In this document: positions 35,601 through 47,553 of the stretch, one piece after another
Layout of the letters: the number at the start of each line of letters is the position of its first letter
Numbering within the stretch: position 1 is the first letter of the stretch
Assembly (NCBI GenBank): GCA_015680685.1
Contig: MNCI01002112.1
Location: 486,570 to 541,053 of the forward strand
Direction: 5' to 3'
Length of the DNA stretch: 54,484 nucleotides
DNA from: Gnetum montanum
Lineage: Eukaryota > Streptophyta > Gnetopsida > Gnetales > Gnetaceae
Made by a program: the position numbers and the translations under genes
The notes under the pieces: generated by a model
Seen by the model: the letters and a program-made list of their open reading frames with translations, nothing else
Database searches by the model: none
What the model was told of the DNA's origin: nothing

Positions 35601-37029
35601 GGGATCATCTACCAACAATGCATAGTCTCAGTGGCTATGCGCCACTTTAAGGATAGGGAAAATACTTTGGTGTATTTATCAAAATCACCCTTTAATTAAT
35701 CAACCATTGTCATCGTTACTATTGGGCTTTTGGTAAATTCACTCTTTGTGGTCTGAGCCACCATGAAGGTTTGATCATTCTTAATCGAACCTTGGTCACT
35801 GAACTTGTACTTAAAAGATATTTATAGAAATTGGTAAGCCGCGGAAGAATAGGTAGATCAAATAAACTAAAAATATAACAAATTTTCAATAAGCACACTT
35901 AGCCCCCAAATAGTACATGATGCTGGAAGGATTCTAGAAAAATGTGTGGGCCCAGTGTGCCACCATTAGAGTATTCTTAGCATTGTACTAAGAGAACTCT
36001 AGCATGTTCCAAATTTGGGAGAGTTGGTGGGTCCTCCTAGTACCTTTGCATTCCAAAACCTTCCCTTATACATGGATCTTGAGATCATCCATTATGAACT
36101 TGATGATCATATTGGAAGACCAAGGTAGTAAGGTCTCCACAATGGTTCTGGTCATGTAAGTAGATAAGTGTGACCACATGATCACACTAAAGTTTTGCAA
36201 GAGGTAGGCTAAGAAGTATCCTGTAATTGGTTAGAACCATTAGGAACCTTTATCCACAATCAAGTTAGTGGGTGGATTTTTGGGCTTGGATTGGTGAATA
36301 TAGCAGAGTATCCCCACCAACTCAACCACCACTAAGATGGGCTTCAAGAAGGCCCTACTTAGATAAAACTACAACACACACATTGTTAAAATCATGTTTT
36401 AAATACTTAGGGCAAAAACAAAAAAATTCAAAATAACTAAGTACGACAATGACTACACACCACTTTGGATTTCATGGGAATTTTTCTAAGCATCCTAGTT
36501 AATGGTGAAACTAACTATAGTAAAAACTCTAGGCATGTTAATTTAAAATTCTTTAAAAATTCAAAATAATCTTTCAAATAGCCTGAAAAAACCTTGAGCA
36601 TGATAATCAAATTACAACAACTAATACATTGCAATTTCAAACTAAAAAAAATTAAAACATTATGGAAAATTGTAACCAAGTTTAACCAGAGCTCACAACC
36701 ACATCCAAAACTAAAATAATCGGCGATAGAAAATCACTCATTAAAATATCAAAAACTTTTTAACATCAATGAAACTGATTGATGAGTGGCAAGGTACCCC
36801 TACACTCCACCATACGAAACGAGCGTACACGCGCGATTCGGTCGAACTCCGCAGACTAAATGCCTTACGCCACAAGAACACCTAGGGTTAATCGTTCGTT
36901 GTCTTCCCAGGCTTGCTTGTCTGTGTCANATCTCATCACTGATTCTAAAGCATCCTTAACATTCCCAAGTATCCCCAAGAACATGGAATGTTGATAGAAA
37001 AAACCATCCAATGTGTCAACACTTCCCAT
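32647..37029 (-). pseudogene. Antisense, eight-exon gene of unknown family in a Tat-type element (copy 1)
   Basis: Inferred exons on the minus strand: 37029-36765 (interrupted by an LTR), 36354-35903, 35809-35531, 35360-34306, 34186-33989, 33894-33764, 33628-32806, 32710-32647; about 1,030 codons. Splice signals are visible, for example donor GTAAGAAC with acceptor TTTATAG (intron 6) and GTATGT with TTCATAG (intron 4). Joins 1-2 and 6-7 keep phase. Start MGSVDTLDGF; end DNPQPPPNAT plus stop. Exon 2 contains FLKPILVVVELVGILCYIHQ; exon 4 MAPSPSIPTTKMVNIINSFD; exon 7 is coiled-coil-like. Many stops are at Gln codons, with at least two frameshifts. No domain recognised. The opposite-strand gag nearby and a second copy at 44650-46230 suggest an extra antisense gene carried by the element rather than a host gene. 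Confidence 0.7.
36775..36943. mobile_element. Young LTR insertion with an unresolved gap (single N at 36929)
   Basis: TGATGAGTGG at 36780 begins an LTR of the family found at 3783 and 10474. It is followed for about 150 bases by matching landmarks, then N, then ATCTCATCA ending at 36938. The terminal inverted repeat TGATGAG/CTCATCA is intact, and CTGAT flanks it on both sides (36775-36779, 36939-36943). The relatives are 827 bp or 7.5 kb, so most of the LTR or a whole element is missing. The retained part is rich in CG (about ten between 36810 and 36890), unlike its decayed relatives, so the insertion is recent. It sits in exon 1 of the antisense gene. Confidence 0.88.
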
Positions 37030-38199
37030 CTTGAAGGGGTAAAATTGTTAAAGCCTAAAAACCTTAATTTGCACAACCTTAAAAGAAAAATCATAAAAAA
37101 CCAACCATAATTCAAAATTCAATGATTCTAGGATCATTTGGAAACTTAAATATTGTACTAAAAATCCATAATTTAAAACCATAGTAACTATCTACCTTTT
37201 CTTCATAAAAAATTCCTGAATTGGCATGAAAATTGAAAAATGGCATGGAAACACACTTACACCAAGTGACCAAAACGTTCACCAAGAATTGAACATAAGC
37301 GCAAATTGCATGAAACCACAGCAATTTGAAATCCTAAAGTTAGGAATAAAAACTCAAAATTCATAGCCATTTTATGCACAAAAATTACACAATGTACCAT
37401 AAAAATATCAAAAATAGCAAAATCACTATGAACTAACTAATGGAAAAATTCATAGAGAATTATTCATGAGCCCAAATCTAGTGGTTCAACCACCGTTACA
37501 ACTGTTAAATATCAAATTATAATCCTATGGAATCAAAAATCCAAAATTATTAACCATTTTCTTAACAAAATATATAAAATTGATGTTTTGTTAACCAAAA
37601 CAACAAAAAACACAAAAAATTGATTGAAACAAAATTTTGTAACCCTATAAAACTAGATTTAAATTCCCCAGAAACACTGAAAACACATAAATCCCACTTA
37701 AAAATAGAGTTGGATTTTCTCAATACTTAATATTAGCCACTTCAACAACCTAGATATGACAATATGCCTAGCTTTTATGCTAGGAAAACAACAAAAACAC
37801 TATAAAAAATGGCCAAGAGTAGCCTAACTTATGGTGATTATTATGGATCCTTTCCTAATGATAGGACATGGTAGGTGGAAGATACCTCTTGCTACTACAT
37901 CAGTGTCTTCAAGGATATGGTTCTTCCTTGTACTAGACATATTCTTCATTGTGCTAGGGGATGACTAAAATAGATGCTGAAAACCTCTGAAAATATTTAA
38001 CAATCTAGGTGTAAATGCTACTGCAAGTTGAAATTTACCAAGAACAATAAGGAGATAGAAGGGATTCAAGAAATAAAATATATTAGAGCTCTACAATGGT
38101 GCCCTATAGGTTAAGTGAGTGATTTATGTAGATGATTTTTGTCCAAAACAACCCATTGCCAAATACATGCATTAAAGTTATTGTGCAATGATAGTTCAA
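37030..38199. other. AT-rich 5' flank of the antisense gene, nothing recognised
   Basis: Lies upstream of the start codon at 37029 on the minus strand. No convincing TATA box or reading frame. If the antisense gene was ever expressed, its promoter should be here. Confidence 0.4.
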
Positions 38200-39170
38200 A
38201 GGGGGGAAAGTCCAAGAAATGCTAGGATGGTGGGAGTTGCAAAAAAAGTTCAATAATTTGAATTTGGATGGGGCCCACCAAGTTCCTCCCAAGCTAAGTG
38301 TGTCTTAAGCTTGGAAGCCTCCTCTATGCTAGGGCGTATCCCCCTTGTAACCCATAAAAACATTTTCCAACCTCATACCTGCCTCACCCACACTAGGCAG
38401 CATGAATCCAATGTGGATCCTAGCCTCCAATGACTAAAACCATGAAGCATTAACACACCTTACTGTATTTAGCAGCAGATGTTGACATTCGTGAACCCTA
38501 TGCCCTAGTAGGGACTTGAACCCTCAATGTAACTTTTTACTTTGAATAACCACACATAGCAAGGCCCCATCCACACTAGTTAGCATTACTAAAGGGGTTA
38601 TAACACTCACAAGCATGAATCAAACCTTGATTCAACCGTATAACAAACCTAGAAAGCCTAAAACCCCATGGGAGCCCTTGGTAGCTTTGAAACCTTGTTG
38701 AATTTACTTGAAAGTAATCACAACCTTGAAATTTAGTGAAGCAATTCTAGGGGAATCCCACCCGCACTAGCTGGAATGGCCCTAGTGTGGATGGATGGGG
38801 TAGAACCTTAAAACACAAAAATCAACCTCCTAGTTGCCATATTTTAGCCCTCACACCTTCCCATAGCTCCCAACAGCCAAAAACCAACCAAAAACAAGTT
38901 AAATTGCATACACTCTATCTTTCACATGTTGGCCAGAATGTGTCTAGTGTGTGTTCCTTGGGGGTAACTAGAAAAAGTCTAATAATATCCTAAAATAGCC
39001 TTAAAACTTGTGCCCATGACCTTAACATATCTCCCTAGCCTTTGGTAGCCAAGGATTGATAAAATATAAGTCACAATTCATGCTTAACACCACCCCCACA
39101 CTGAGGAACCCTCCACTCATGTTAGCCAGCGTGGCTCTAGTGTGGGTGCTATAACAACCTACCCTAGTTA
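38200..39170. repeat. Degenerate ~180-200-bp tandem units with CACACTAG / AGTGTGG motifs
   Basis: About five units, recognised by recurring blocks: CACACTAG-AGCAT, then AGTGTGGAT, then a GGGG-TA-AAC block (near 38420, 38596, 38800, 39144). The design and period match the clearer array at 47990-50300, and both lie on the upstream side of an antisense gene copy. Individual units are strongly diverged. Confidence 0.5.
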
Positions 39171-41839
39171 GGGTACGGTGATGCCTAGGATCATTAGTAA
39201 TCTTACAAGGAAAGCATGCTAAACTAAAAAAATAATGATATGTAGAAATATTTCATGTAAAGGAAGGTCAAACTACACAAAAATTTCATGTCAAACCAAA
39301 AAATAAACATACATTACAATGAGATACATGAATATCTCTACATAAACCAAAAATTCAAAACACATAAATATCATCATTACATATATAAGAGTACAAATAG
39401 TTTCATACAATTATAAATGGGTCATATTATTATACATGGAAATATATAGTAACCAAGCCCTAAATATTTTTCTCTCTACTCTCCCTCTCCAAGCTCATCT
39501 GGGATCTTGTGACTTTAACCTATAATTAAAGAAAGTTAGTATAGAACTAAGTGGAAAGCCTTTACACTTCCCCTACTAGATGGTTAACAAGTGTTGTAGT
39601 GGAGTAGACAAGTGGGATACAAGGAAACCTACATTACTTGTTAGTCTTGCTCATGCTAAGAGAAACTCATGACCATACACATATCACACATAACCCTGGC
39701 ATAATCATTATTGAAGAGGATAAAGGTCTATCATAAAATGATAGGTAAATCCATGATCTGACATATTCTATCAGATATTCATTACACCACATCCCATGCA
39801 TTTCCACTATCATGCAATGCCATCATACCTATGCTATACCATTAAAAAATTCATAACTCACAATCATAATTCAATCATAAGATATATTATTAGCACTATG
39901 AAAAAAATATTGACACTATCATATATGTAGCTCTTGTGGTCACTATCATATCCACACAAAATGTAAGATGTGAAACATTTTTATGAGTACTCATAAATAG
40001 CCATTACTTGTAGGTTGTCTATTTATCCAACTAGTGCTAGGTTCCTTCATCCTATGATCCACAACTACTAGCCTTCTAGAGGACTAGCGATAGTGACTAA
40101 CACACCTATGCCACATACCAACCATAGGAATGTACACACCTACACTCTTCCACTCTTAGGATGAGGCTTGAGATAGGCTTCTCACTGATGCATCATAGTG
40201 GGGGTTAATCCATACTACCTCCAAGATGCCTCATCACCAACGAGATCACATCCTCATGCTAGCACCACCTACTAATGACCATCACAAGCATCATTGTGAA
40301 GACATGTATACATTCTTGCTAGCTTAAGTCAACACATGTCATAACCACAACACATTTAAGAAAACATAACATGACCACATATATCTACACATGGCATTCA
40401 CATTTGTTCTATGAAAATAATACCACTATTTGACAAAACAAAATTTTATGCCACATCCAGATTTCTAGCACTACATGCACTTCAAAAATATGATCGCTAT
40501 AATAACCCTCTAAATGATATATCCCTAAAGAGAAAAACCAATCCTACAATTAGAAATTACATCGTAAGAAGATCCTAATGACACTAATTTCACCTAAATC
40601 AGACTCTTGGAAGCAAAGTTATGTGCATCCAAAGTTTGATTAATAAAATAGTGACTAATAATATTTAATTACCACCAAGAAGGCTTGAAACTCTGAAAAA
40701 TGTTTGTGCCATAATAGGCCCCAAAAATATAATATTCTAATCATATCAAACTCATCAACATCACATATCATATTCCACAAGTCCATATCATACCATACAT
40801 CACATATATATTAGTAAAAAATTCATAACAAAAACTATACAATTTCAAGAAATATGCAATAACATGTCCAAGCTTAATCTTTGAACTATCCTTCCCACAT
40901 GTTCACATTACATGATCATATATCCTAATATAGCATAAAAATAATGCAAAAAGGAAAATACAACCCACCAATTAAAAGTGTTATGGAAAAAAGTCCAAAA
41001 TAGGTAGAAAACCCTCAAAAATTTGGTAAGACACTATTTTTCTTCAAATAGATTCCACACCCATGTAGATAAAACCACAACAATCCAAAATCTAGGTTTA
41101 GAGCAAGTAAAAACCATTCACAAATCTCTAAACCTGAAAAAGTCTGGTGGGGAAAAATTGCATAATGAATATGCTTTTATTTATCAAAATAAAATAATGA
41201 TATGAGTATTTTCTCATGTGATGTAAGCTCCTTGTTTACTTTTTCTCTTTTGTTTTACCACAAAACCAAAACACATAAGCAAGGTAGCACACATCATGTG
41301 AAAATTGAACATTACTTTACCTTTTTATTTTTTAAACTTTATTTTATTATTTTTAAAACCATGTTATTTTCATAAGCTCATCTTTATTTTCTACCTTTGC
41401 AACTAATACACTACACTTTGCATGTTTCTAACAAGCAATCATGACTCCAATTTAGAATCCATTTGAATCTATAGAATCCTTATTAAACACACTACCCCTT
41501 CACATGCCAAAATCACACTTGAAAATCATGCAACATGGCACTATAGTGCAAATGTCTAAATACTAAAATCATGCATAAAATAGAAAGGCCTACTGAATAG
41601 GTTTTCTTGTACCCTAATCCAACACCCCTACTAGCAACATCACCTTTATAATGCATTACATAGGGCTAGTGTACATAATCACATAAGTTAAGAATGTAAC
41701 AACATCATAATCATAATGTATAAAGTGAAATTACAATAAGTGAAGTTGTTCCCAATAACCCATCGAGACAACACACATAATGCATAAATCATAACCATAC
41801 AACCATACCTAATGTGTCTTAGAGGGATGTAACACTCGT
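39171..41839 (-). other. AT-rich non-coding stretch, possibly the chromovirus 3' LTR
   Basis: It lies directly downstream (minus strand) of the chromodomain-like end of the pol fragment. At 41821-41834 the reverse complement begins TGTTACATCCC, the type of start seen in Tekay/Del LTRs, which are long enough (kilobases) to fill this space. No second LTR is present for comparison, and I could not place the other end. Confidence 0.35.
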
Positions 41840-44640
41840 CTATCATTGAGAATCTTCCTCCCAAAAGATATTAGGATGAGCTGCATGTATCTTAGTCTCC
41901 ACCTTCTAGGTAGCCTTTGAAGCTCCATGTCTACTTCATAAAACCTTGATTACAGGTACAACTTTATGGCATAGCTATTGCAACATGCAATCAACAATCT
42001 CTATTGGCTACTTAACATAATTGACATCAAACTATAGTTGTATCTTTGAATGGTCAATCACATGATGTTCATCAAGCACATAATGTCATAGCATAGATAC
42101 ATGAAACACATCATGTACCTATGCTAAATGAGAAGGCAATGCTATATGATAGGCCACTTTCCCAATCCGTTATAATACCTAAAAAGGACCAATTTATCTA
42201 GTTACTAATTTCCCTTTTGGCCAAATTAGGTAAAGAATTTTAAGGGAGAAACATGAAGAAATAAATGATCACTAACTAAAAACTCTAATGACCTTTGCTG
42301 TCAATTAGGTTATGGTTCCTACTTGTCCTATGTAGCTCTCAATCTATCCCAAATCTCCCAAATCAACTCTATAGTCTATCTTACCAAATTTGTGCTCACC
42401 TACTAATAATATTCTATGGTATTCCAACATAAATATTTTCTACATTATCTACCATATAAAATCTCATATGGTGCTACCCACCAACTCTCCTAATAATTAA
42501 TATTATATGCAAATTTAGATAATGGTAGCATTTGATCCAAACCTTTTCTATACTGCAAAGCATAGGCTCTTAACATGTCTTCTAGAATCTAATTCACACA
42601 CTCAATCTGACCATCAATTTATGCATGATATACCAAACTCATATTTAGATTTGTACCCATATCCTTCTAAAATGCTTTCTAAAAATGTGACATGAATCAA
42701 GAATCTCTATCACTAATAATCTATTGTTTCACATCATGTAACCACACTATCTCTACAAAAAAAAGATGTGCAATTTCTATTGCACTTATTGATGCTGGCT
42801 TGGTAAGGAAATGGGTAGAATTTATCAAAAAATCAACAACTACTAATATAGAATCATGGGCCCATGGAAGATCAATAATAAAATCCATCAATGGCATCCC
42901 ATATACATTGAGGAATATTATGGAAATGTAAACATCCCCCAAGGCTCGGATGCTCTATCTTCACTTGCTAGTAAGTTAAACATTGAGACACATATTCTCC
43001 TACATTCCTTTTCATACTAGGAAACCACTACATTCTTCATAAACTTTAGTACATCTTCTAACTACCCAGATGCATTTGGTATCTACTCATGTGAGCCTCC
43101 TCCATTAACTATAATTGCAAAGCTTCTAGAACACATACTCGACCATCCCTTCAAAACACTCCATGACTATCCATAAAGTGTAGTCCATCAGAGGTGATTT
43201 GTTGCCTCAATTTTCTACACCATTTATCATGTCGTTGTTGCTCTCATATATGCTCCTGAAAATCTAATTAGATTGTCAAGCTATTAAGCTTACTCACCAT
43301 CCAACTCAATGCATTTTCTACTTTATTACTCTTTCTAAGCCTATATTTAATAGTGAAATCAAATTCAACAGTAGCTCCACCCATCTACATTATCATAAGT
43401 TTAACTATGGTTAACTCATAATATATTGGAGGCTCTTATGATTAATTCAAATCATAACCTACTCCTCATATAGATAATTTTGTCAAATCTTCAATGCAAA
43501 TATCATAGCACCCAACTCTAGATCATGCATGAGATATCGAGTTTCATTTAGCCTCAATTGCCAAGATGCCTAAGCTGAGAACCTGTCCAACTTGTATTAA
43601 GACACAACCAAATCCATCCCATGAGGCATCAGTACTAACATCATATGGATGTATTGATGTAGGAGATATTAGCAATCTATTATTTAACTCTTCAAATGCA
43701 TCTTGCAGGTTGGGCTCTAAGAAAATTTAGCATCCTTTCTCAACAATCAAGTCAAAGGAGGTGCTATGCGATAAAAATGTTCTAGAAACCTATGGTAATA
43801 TCCTAGAAATCCGAAGAAGCTTCACACCTACACTACTAATTATGGCATAGGCCGATCATGCATGACTACAATCTTTGCAGGATTCACAAAGATACCAAAT
43901 CCCAACATCACATGTACTAAGAACTAAATCTCTGACTACCAAAATGAACACTTGGATGGTTGAGCATATATTTGGTTCCTCCTCAAAGTCTATAAGACTA
44001 TTTGCAAGTGTTCTTCATGTAACTTCTCATTAAGGGAATATACCAAGATATCATTTATGAATACAATCACATACTGATCTAGGAATAACCACATCACACT
44101 ATTCATGAGATGCATGAAAACTTCTGGCACATTTGTCAACCCAAATGAAATCACTAAAAACTCATAATGACTATATCATGTTTTGAATGCTATCTTTGAC
44201 ACATCTTATTCATGAACCTACACTTGATGATATCCAGACTTGAGATCAATCTTTAAGAATACATGAGCTCCCCAAAGTTGATCAAACAAGTCATCATTAT
44301 GTGGTAGGGGATATTTATTTTTTACAATCACCTAGTTTAGCTACCTATAATCTATGCATAACTGCAAACCCCCATCGTTCCTTTTAACAAATAGCATTGG
44401 TGCATCCCATGGTGATACACTAGGTCAAATGAGGCCTTTATTCGATAATTTTGGTAGCTGAATCTTTATCTTTGCTAGCTCTATGGGAGAAATCATGTGT
44501 GAAGCCTTTGAAATAGGCACTATACCAAGTTTAAGTTTGATCTTGAACTCAATCTCTTGCTTTAGTGAAAAACCTGGTAATTCTAACTAGAACACATCAG
44601 AAAATTCTTAAACCACAATAATGGGTTCAGTCTTGGAAAA
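41840..44640 (-). pseudogene. Chromovirus (Ty3) pol remnant: RT, RNase H, integrase, chromodomain-like end
   Basis: Minus strand, many stops. RT: LQLCIDYR near 44343-44378, [14 protein letters not shown] near 44220-44260, and the palm motif FINDILVYS at about 44035-44061, where the first catalytic Asp is Asn. FFGFLGYYHRFLEHFYRIAP is at about 43770-43830. RNase H is eroded (43350-43700). Integrase core 42721-42942: MDFIIDLPWAHDSILVVVDF. The end domain (about 41850-42160) reads HDVFHVSMLCHYVLDEHHVI, then IEIVDCMLQ and HGASKAT-KVETKIHAAHPN, the pattern of the chromodomain-linked end of Tekay/Del elements. gag and protease are missing: the sequence switches at about 44645 to the antisense gene copy. 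Confidence 0.85.
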
Positions 44641-44649
44641 CTCGTTATC

Positions 44650-46230
44650 CATTTCTATACATCATCAGAAACTTCATAAACCTCTTTAGATAACCTGAAA
44701 AAAATGCAAAGTTCATGTGGATTATCATAGATGTATCAAAACAGAGTCTAAGGATCTCCTCCTAAAGCCTAGTAGCCAAACTAGCTACTCAATCAAATGT
44801 GATGCCCTCCATTAGGACCTTCTTAAAGGTCCATCCTTATGCTAAGATGATTGCCTTATTTTGCAATAAAAGTTTAGGAAATGCATGTGACCTAAGCAAA
44901 TGATATGATTCCTTTACATTAGGTTTCAAGAAGCTATCCATCAAAATTCCAAGTGGTCCATGTTGGCACCAAGCCACTTCAAAACTTCATCACAATGGCC
45001 TTCTTATCTTACTATCCTGGTGGAAACCTTTGCCCTGTTAGTAGGAACATCAAAAAAGTTGTAGAAAACGTCCACACATATGTCCATATTCACTTTCATA
45101 CCTCAAATTATGGTGCTAAAATGACCAATCTTCTCATTGAAGGAGTCAATGACATGCAACATCTTTGTAGCAAAAATGGAAGGAATAGGTGCCATGAATA
45201 CATTGAGCAAACCTGCACACTAGATGTTTGCTTGAATGTACCTAGGCTTTTGTCCCTTTAGTCACTCCTATGTTGATGGAATCTCACCAAACTTTAGGAT
45301 GAGGGTATTCTCATGACATGAAATTGAAAGTGATATAGTGACATTAGTTGAGGTGGAAGGTCCTACGAAGCAACAACCAAAATTTTAGCATCAACATGAG
45401 CAATTTTAACAACCAGGTAAGGCAATACAATACTTAAAACTATGAAACACTAAAAACTATAGGCCCTAGGTGCAAGGATCTAATCCATGGAGTTATTAGA
45501 ATCTACCAACCAGCTACATTGTCCCATCATCCTTACCCTTCTTGTATACATGGTTAAACCTAGTGGCATATGCATTAAATTTCCCTCTTAACTATTGATA
45601 CAAAATAGTTATGATTTGAGGACTCTTGGTGAATTCATCCAAAGTAGTTTAAGTCATTACCAAGATTTGATCATTGATGATCAAACCTTAATCATTAACC
45701 TTGTACTTGCAAGAAGTTATAAAACCAATGAAGTTACAAAAGGTAGTCAAGCTAGAAGCACAAAATCATTACAATAACCGTGCTTACCCTTGTAGATGAT
45801 ACATGATGCTAGAAGGATTTTGGAATAATGTGTAAGCTCTATACGCCACCATCAAAGTATTGTTACCATTATACCAACTATACTTTGGCATCATCCAGAT
45901 CTTTGTAAGGTAATTGGGCTTATGGCATCTACTGGTCCTCCTACTATCTTAGGAGGTCACTTGTTAGTAATGAATCTAATGATTAGGCTAGACACCCAAG
46001 GTAATAGGGTCTCCACAACAATCCCATATACATCTTAAGATAAGTGTAACGACAACATCACATTGAAGTTCCTAAGGAGGTAGGCAAGGAAGTCCCTTGT
46101 TCCAAGCTAGAACCACAATGAGAGCTTCTCAAAAGGCATGTCATGTGGTGGGGTGTTGGTCTTGGGATGACCAATGTAGCACAATATACCAGCCAGCTCA
46201 ACTATGATGAGGATAGGCCTTAAAAAGACC
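44650..46230 (-). pseudogene. Antisense gene of unknown family, partial second copy (exons 2-4)
   Basis: Aligns by eye with 34600-36354. Exon 2: 46230-45788, with FLRPILIIVELAGILCYIGH and ETLLPW; acceptor CATGTAG; donor GTAAGC. Exon 3 starts at 45705 with YKVND (copy 1: YKFSD) and EFTKSP. Exon 4 starts at 45362 with STSTNVTISLSIS and contains MAPIPSIFATKMLHVIDSFN. Shared residues sit between stops that differ in the two copies, so both derive from an intact protein with the same exon borders. Exon 1 and exons 5-8 are missing; the left end is cut by the chromovirus fragment. Function unknown. Confidence 0.72.
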
Positions 46231-46276
46231 CTACATGAAGTAAAGAAAAAAAATTGACCTGTTAGAATTACATAGA

Positions 46277-46860
46277 AAATTTAGACAAAACATCTAGTTA
46301 GGGTGAAATTAGACTCTATAATAAGCTCTAAGGTGTTACTCTAAATTAGTCTAATTAATTCCATAAAAAAACATTATTGCAAATTTATGTAGCCTTAAAT
46401 TCTAGAAACACTTAGCAAATTTAGACAAAATATCTAGTTGGAGGTGAAATTAGCCTATGTAAAAAGCTCTAAGATGTTTTTTCTAAATTAGCTTAAGAAA
46501 TTCCATAAAAACATTGTTAATATATTTTATAGCCTTTAGAGCCAAAATTTTATATCCAAAAACTAAGTCTTAGTCTAAATTATTCATAAATTTGAAAAAA
46601 AAACATGCAAGTTATGCACAAATTTAGAAAATAGCATATACATTATGCATAAATTTAGAAAAAATGTGAGCATAAGTTTAGAAAAAACATATAAATTATG
46701 CAAAGCATGCATAAATTTGGGAAAAACATCTAAAATATGAAAAATGTGTATAAGAAACATCTAAATTATCCAAAGCATGCATAAATTTCAAAAAAACATC
46801 TAAATTATGCATAAATTTAGAAAAATTATCATAAACTTAGAAAAAGCCATGTAGCCATAG
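46277..46860. repeat. 140-bp tandem duplication followed by short AT-rich repeats
   Basis: 46277-46416 and 46417-46556 are diverged direct copies, both starting AAATTTAGACAAAA and containing AAGCTCTAAG. They resemble intron 1 of the first antisense copy (36430-36600). 46560-46860 has repeated GCATAAATTTAGAAAAAAC-like units of about 30 bases. Confidence 0.6.
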
Positions 46861-47030
46861 TAAAAGTTTGCTAGAAATAGAAAAAAATTTTACTCAAAAA
46901 AAGTAATTCAGCATTATTTTTACATGTTAAAAAAAGGAAAACATAAGTTATATATATCAACGACTTTCATTTCCAAATGGGTAATATGCTATGACAATAA
47001 TTTTTCCTTATTCACATAGTCATAACCAAA

Positions 47031-47553
47031 AATTTTATGGACCTACGTACTTCTTCTTAGAACCACGTATAGAGGAGGTATAGGGTAGTTCTACCTATTT
47101 TTGCCTTTGGTTTTTATTGGTTTTTTTGTTTTTGTTTCCTATGTGTTAAAGCCATTTTTTCCAGATCTACTCTCATGGATGGATTAAAATGAAATTTTGA
47201 TGAAATCATACCTCCTATTTTGGCTACTATCATGTAAAATATATAGTCATTTTGTTGCTTTAGCTTTTGTAGATTTGATTTTTAAAATAGGGCTTGTTGT
47301 TTCATGCTTGCTTCCCAAAATTTTGGGGTGTGGCTATTTTTTCATATCTAGGCCTTAGAATTTGTTAAAATTAAATTTCATGGGCAAAAATACGTAAAAT
47401 TTTTGGGATCTAGAAGAAGTACGTAGGTCCATATCCATAAAATTTTTCCTTATTGTAAATTTGTTAAAAATTATCCATCCAAAAAAACCAATAAAAACCA
47501 AAGGCAAAAATAGGTAAAATTTTGGATCATGGGCCCCACTCTATACCTCCTCT
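47031..47553. repeat. Complex inverted and direct repeat, possible foldback element remnant
   Basis: Three exact inverted pairs: 35 bp (47093-47127 with 47481-47515), 21 bp (47037-47057 with 47412-47432) and 13 bp (47071-47083 with 47541-47553). A direct repeat beginning GGCAAAAATA-GTAAAATTTT links about 47383 and 47503. The 21-bp pair is out of order for a simple hairpin, so a foldback structure was followed by duplication. No coding capacity. Confidence 0.8.

Noticed and set aside
32647-37029. Treating the antisense gene as an ordinary host gene
   Set aside because: Two decayed copies occur next to Tat-type gag or pol in the opposite orientation and beside the same tandem array, which fits an element-borne gene better; not fully excluded.
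39160-39175. TACCCTAGTTAGGGTA, resembling inverted telomere repeats
   Set aside because: Only one half-unit each side, not TTTAGGG, and no repetition; a chance dyad or LTR edge.
42692-42931. 79-codon plus-strand open frame
   Set aside because: Opposite-strand shadow of the chromovirus integrase core at 42721-42942.
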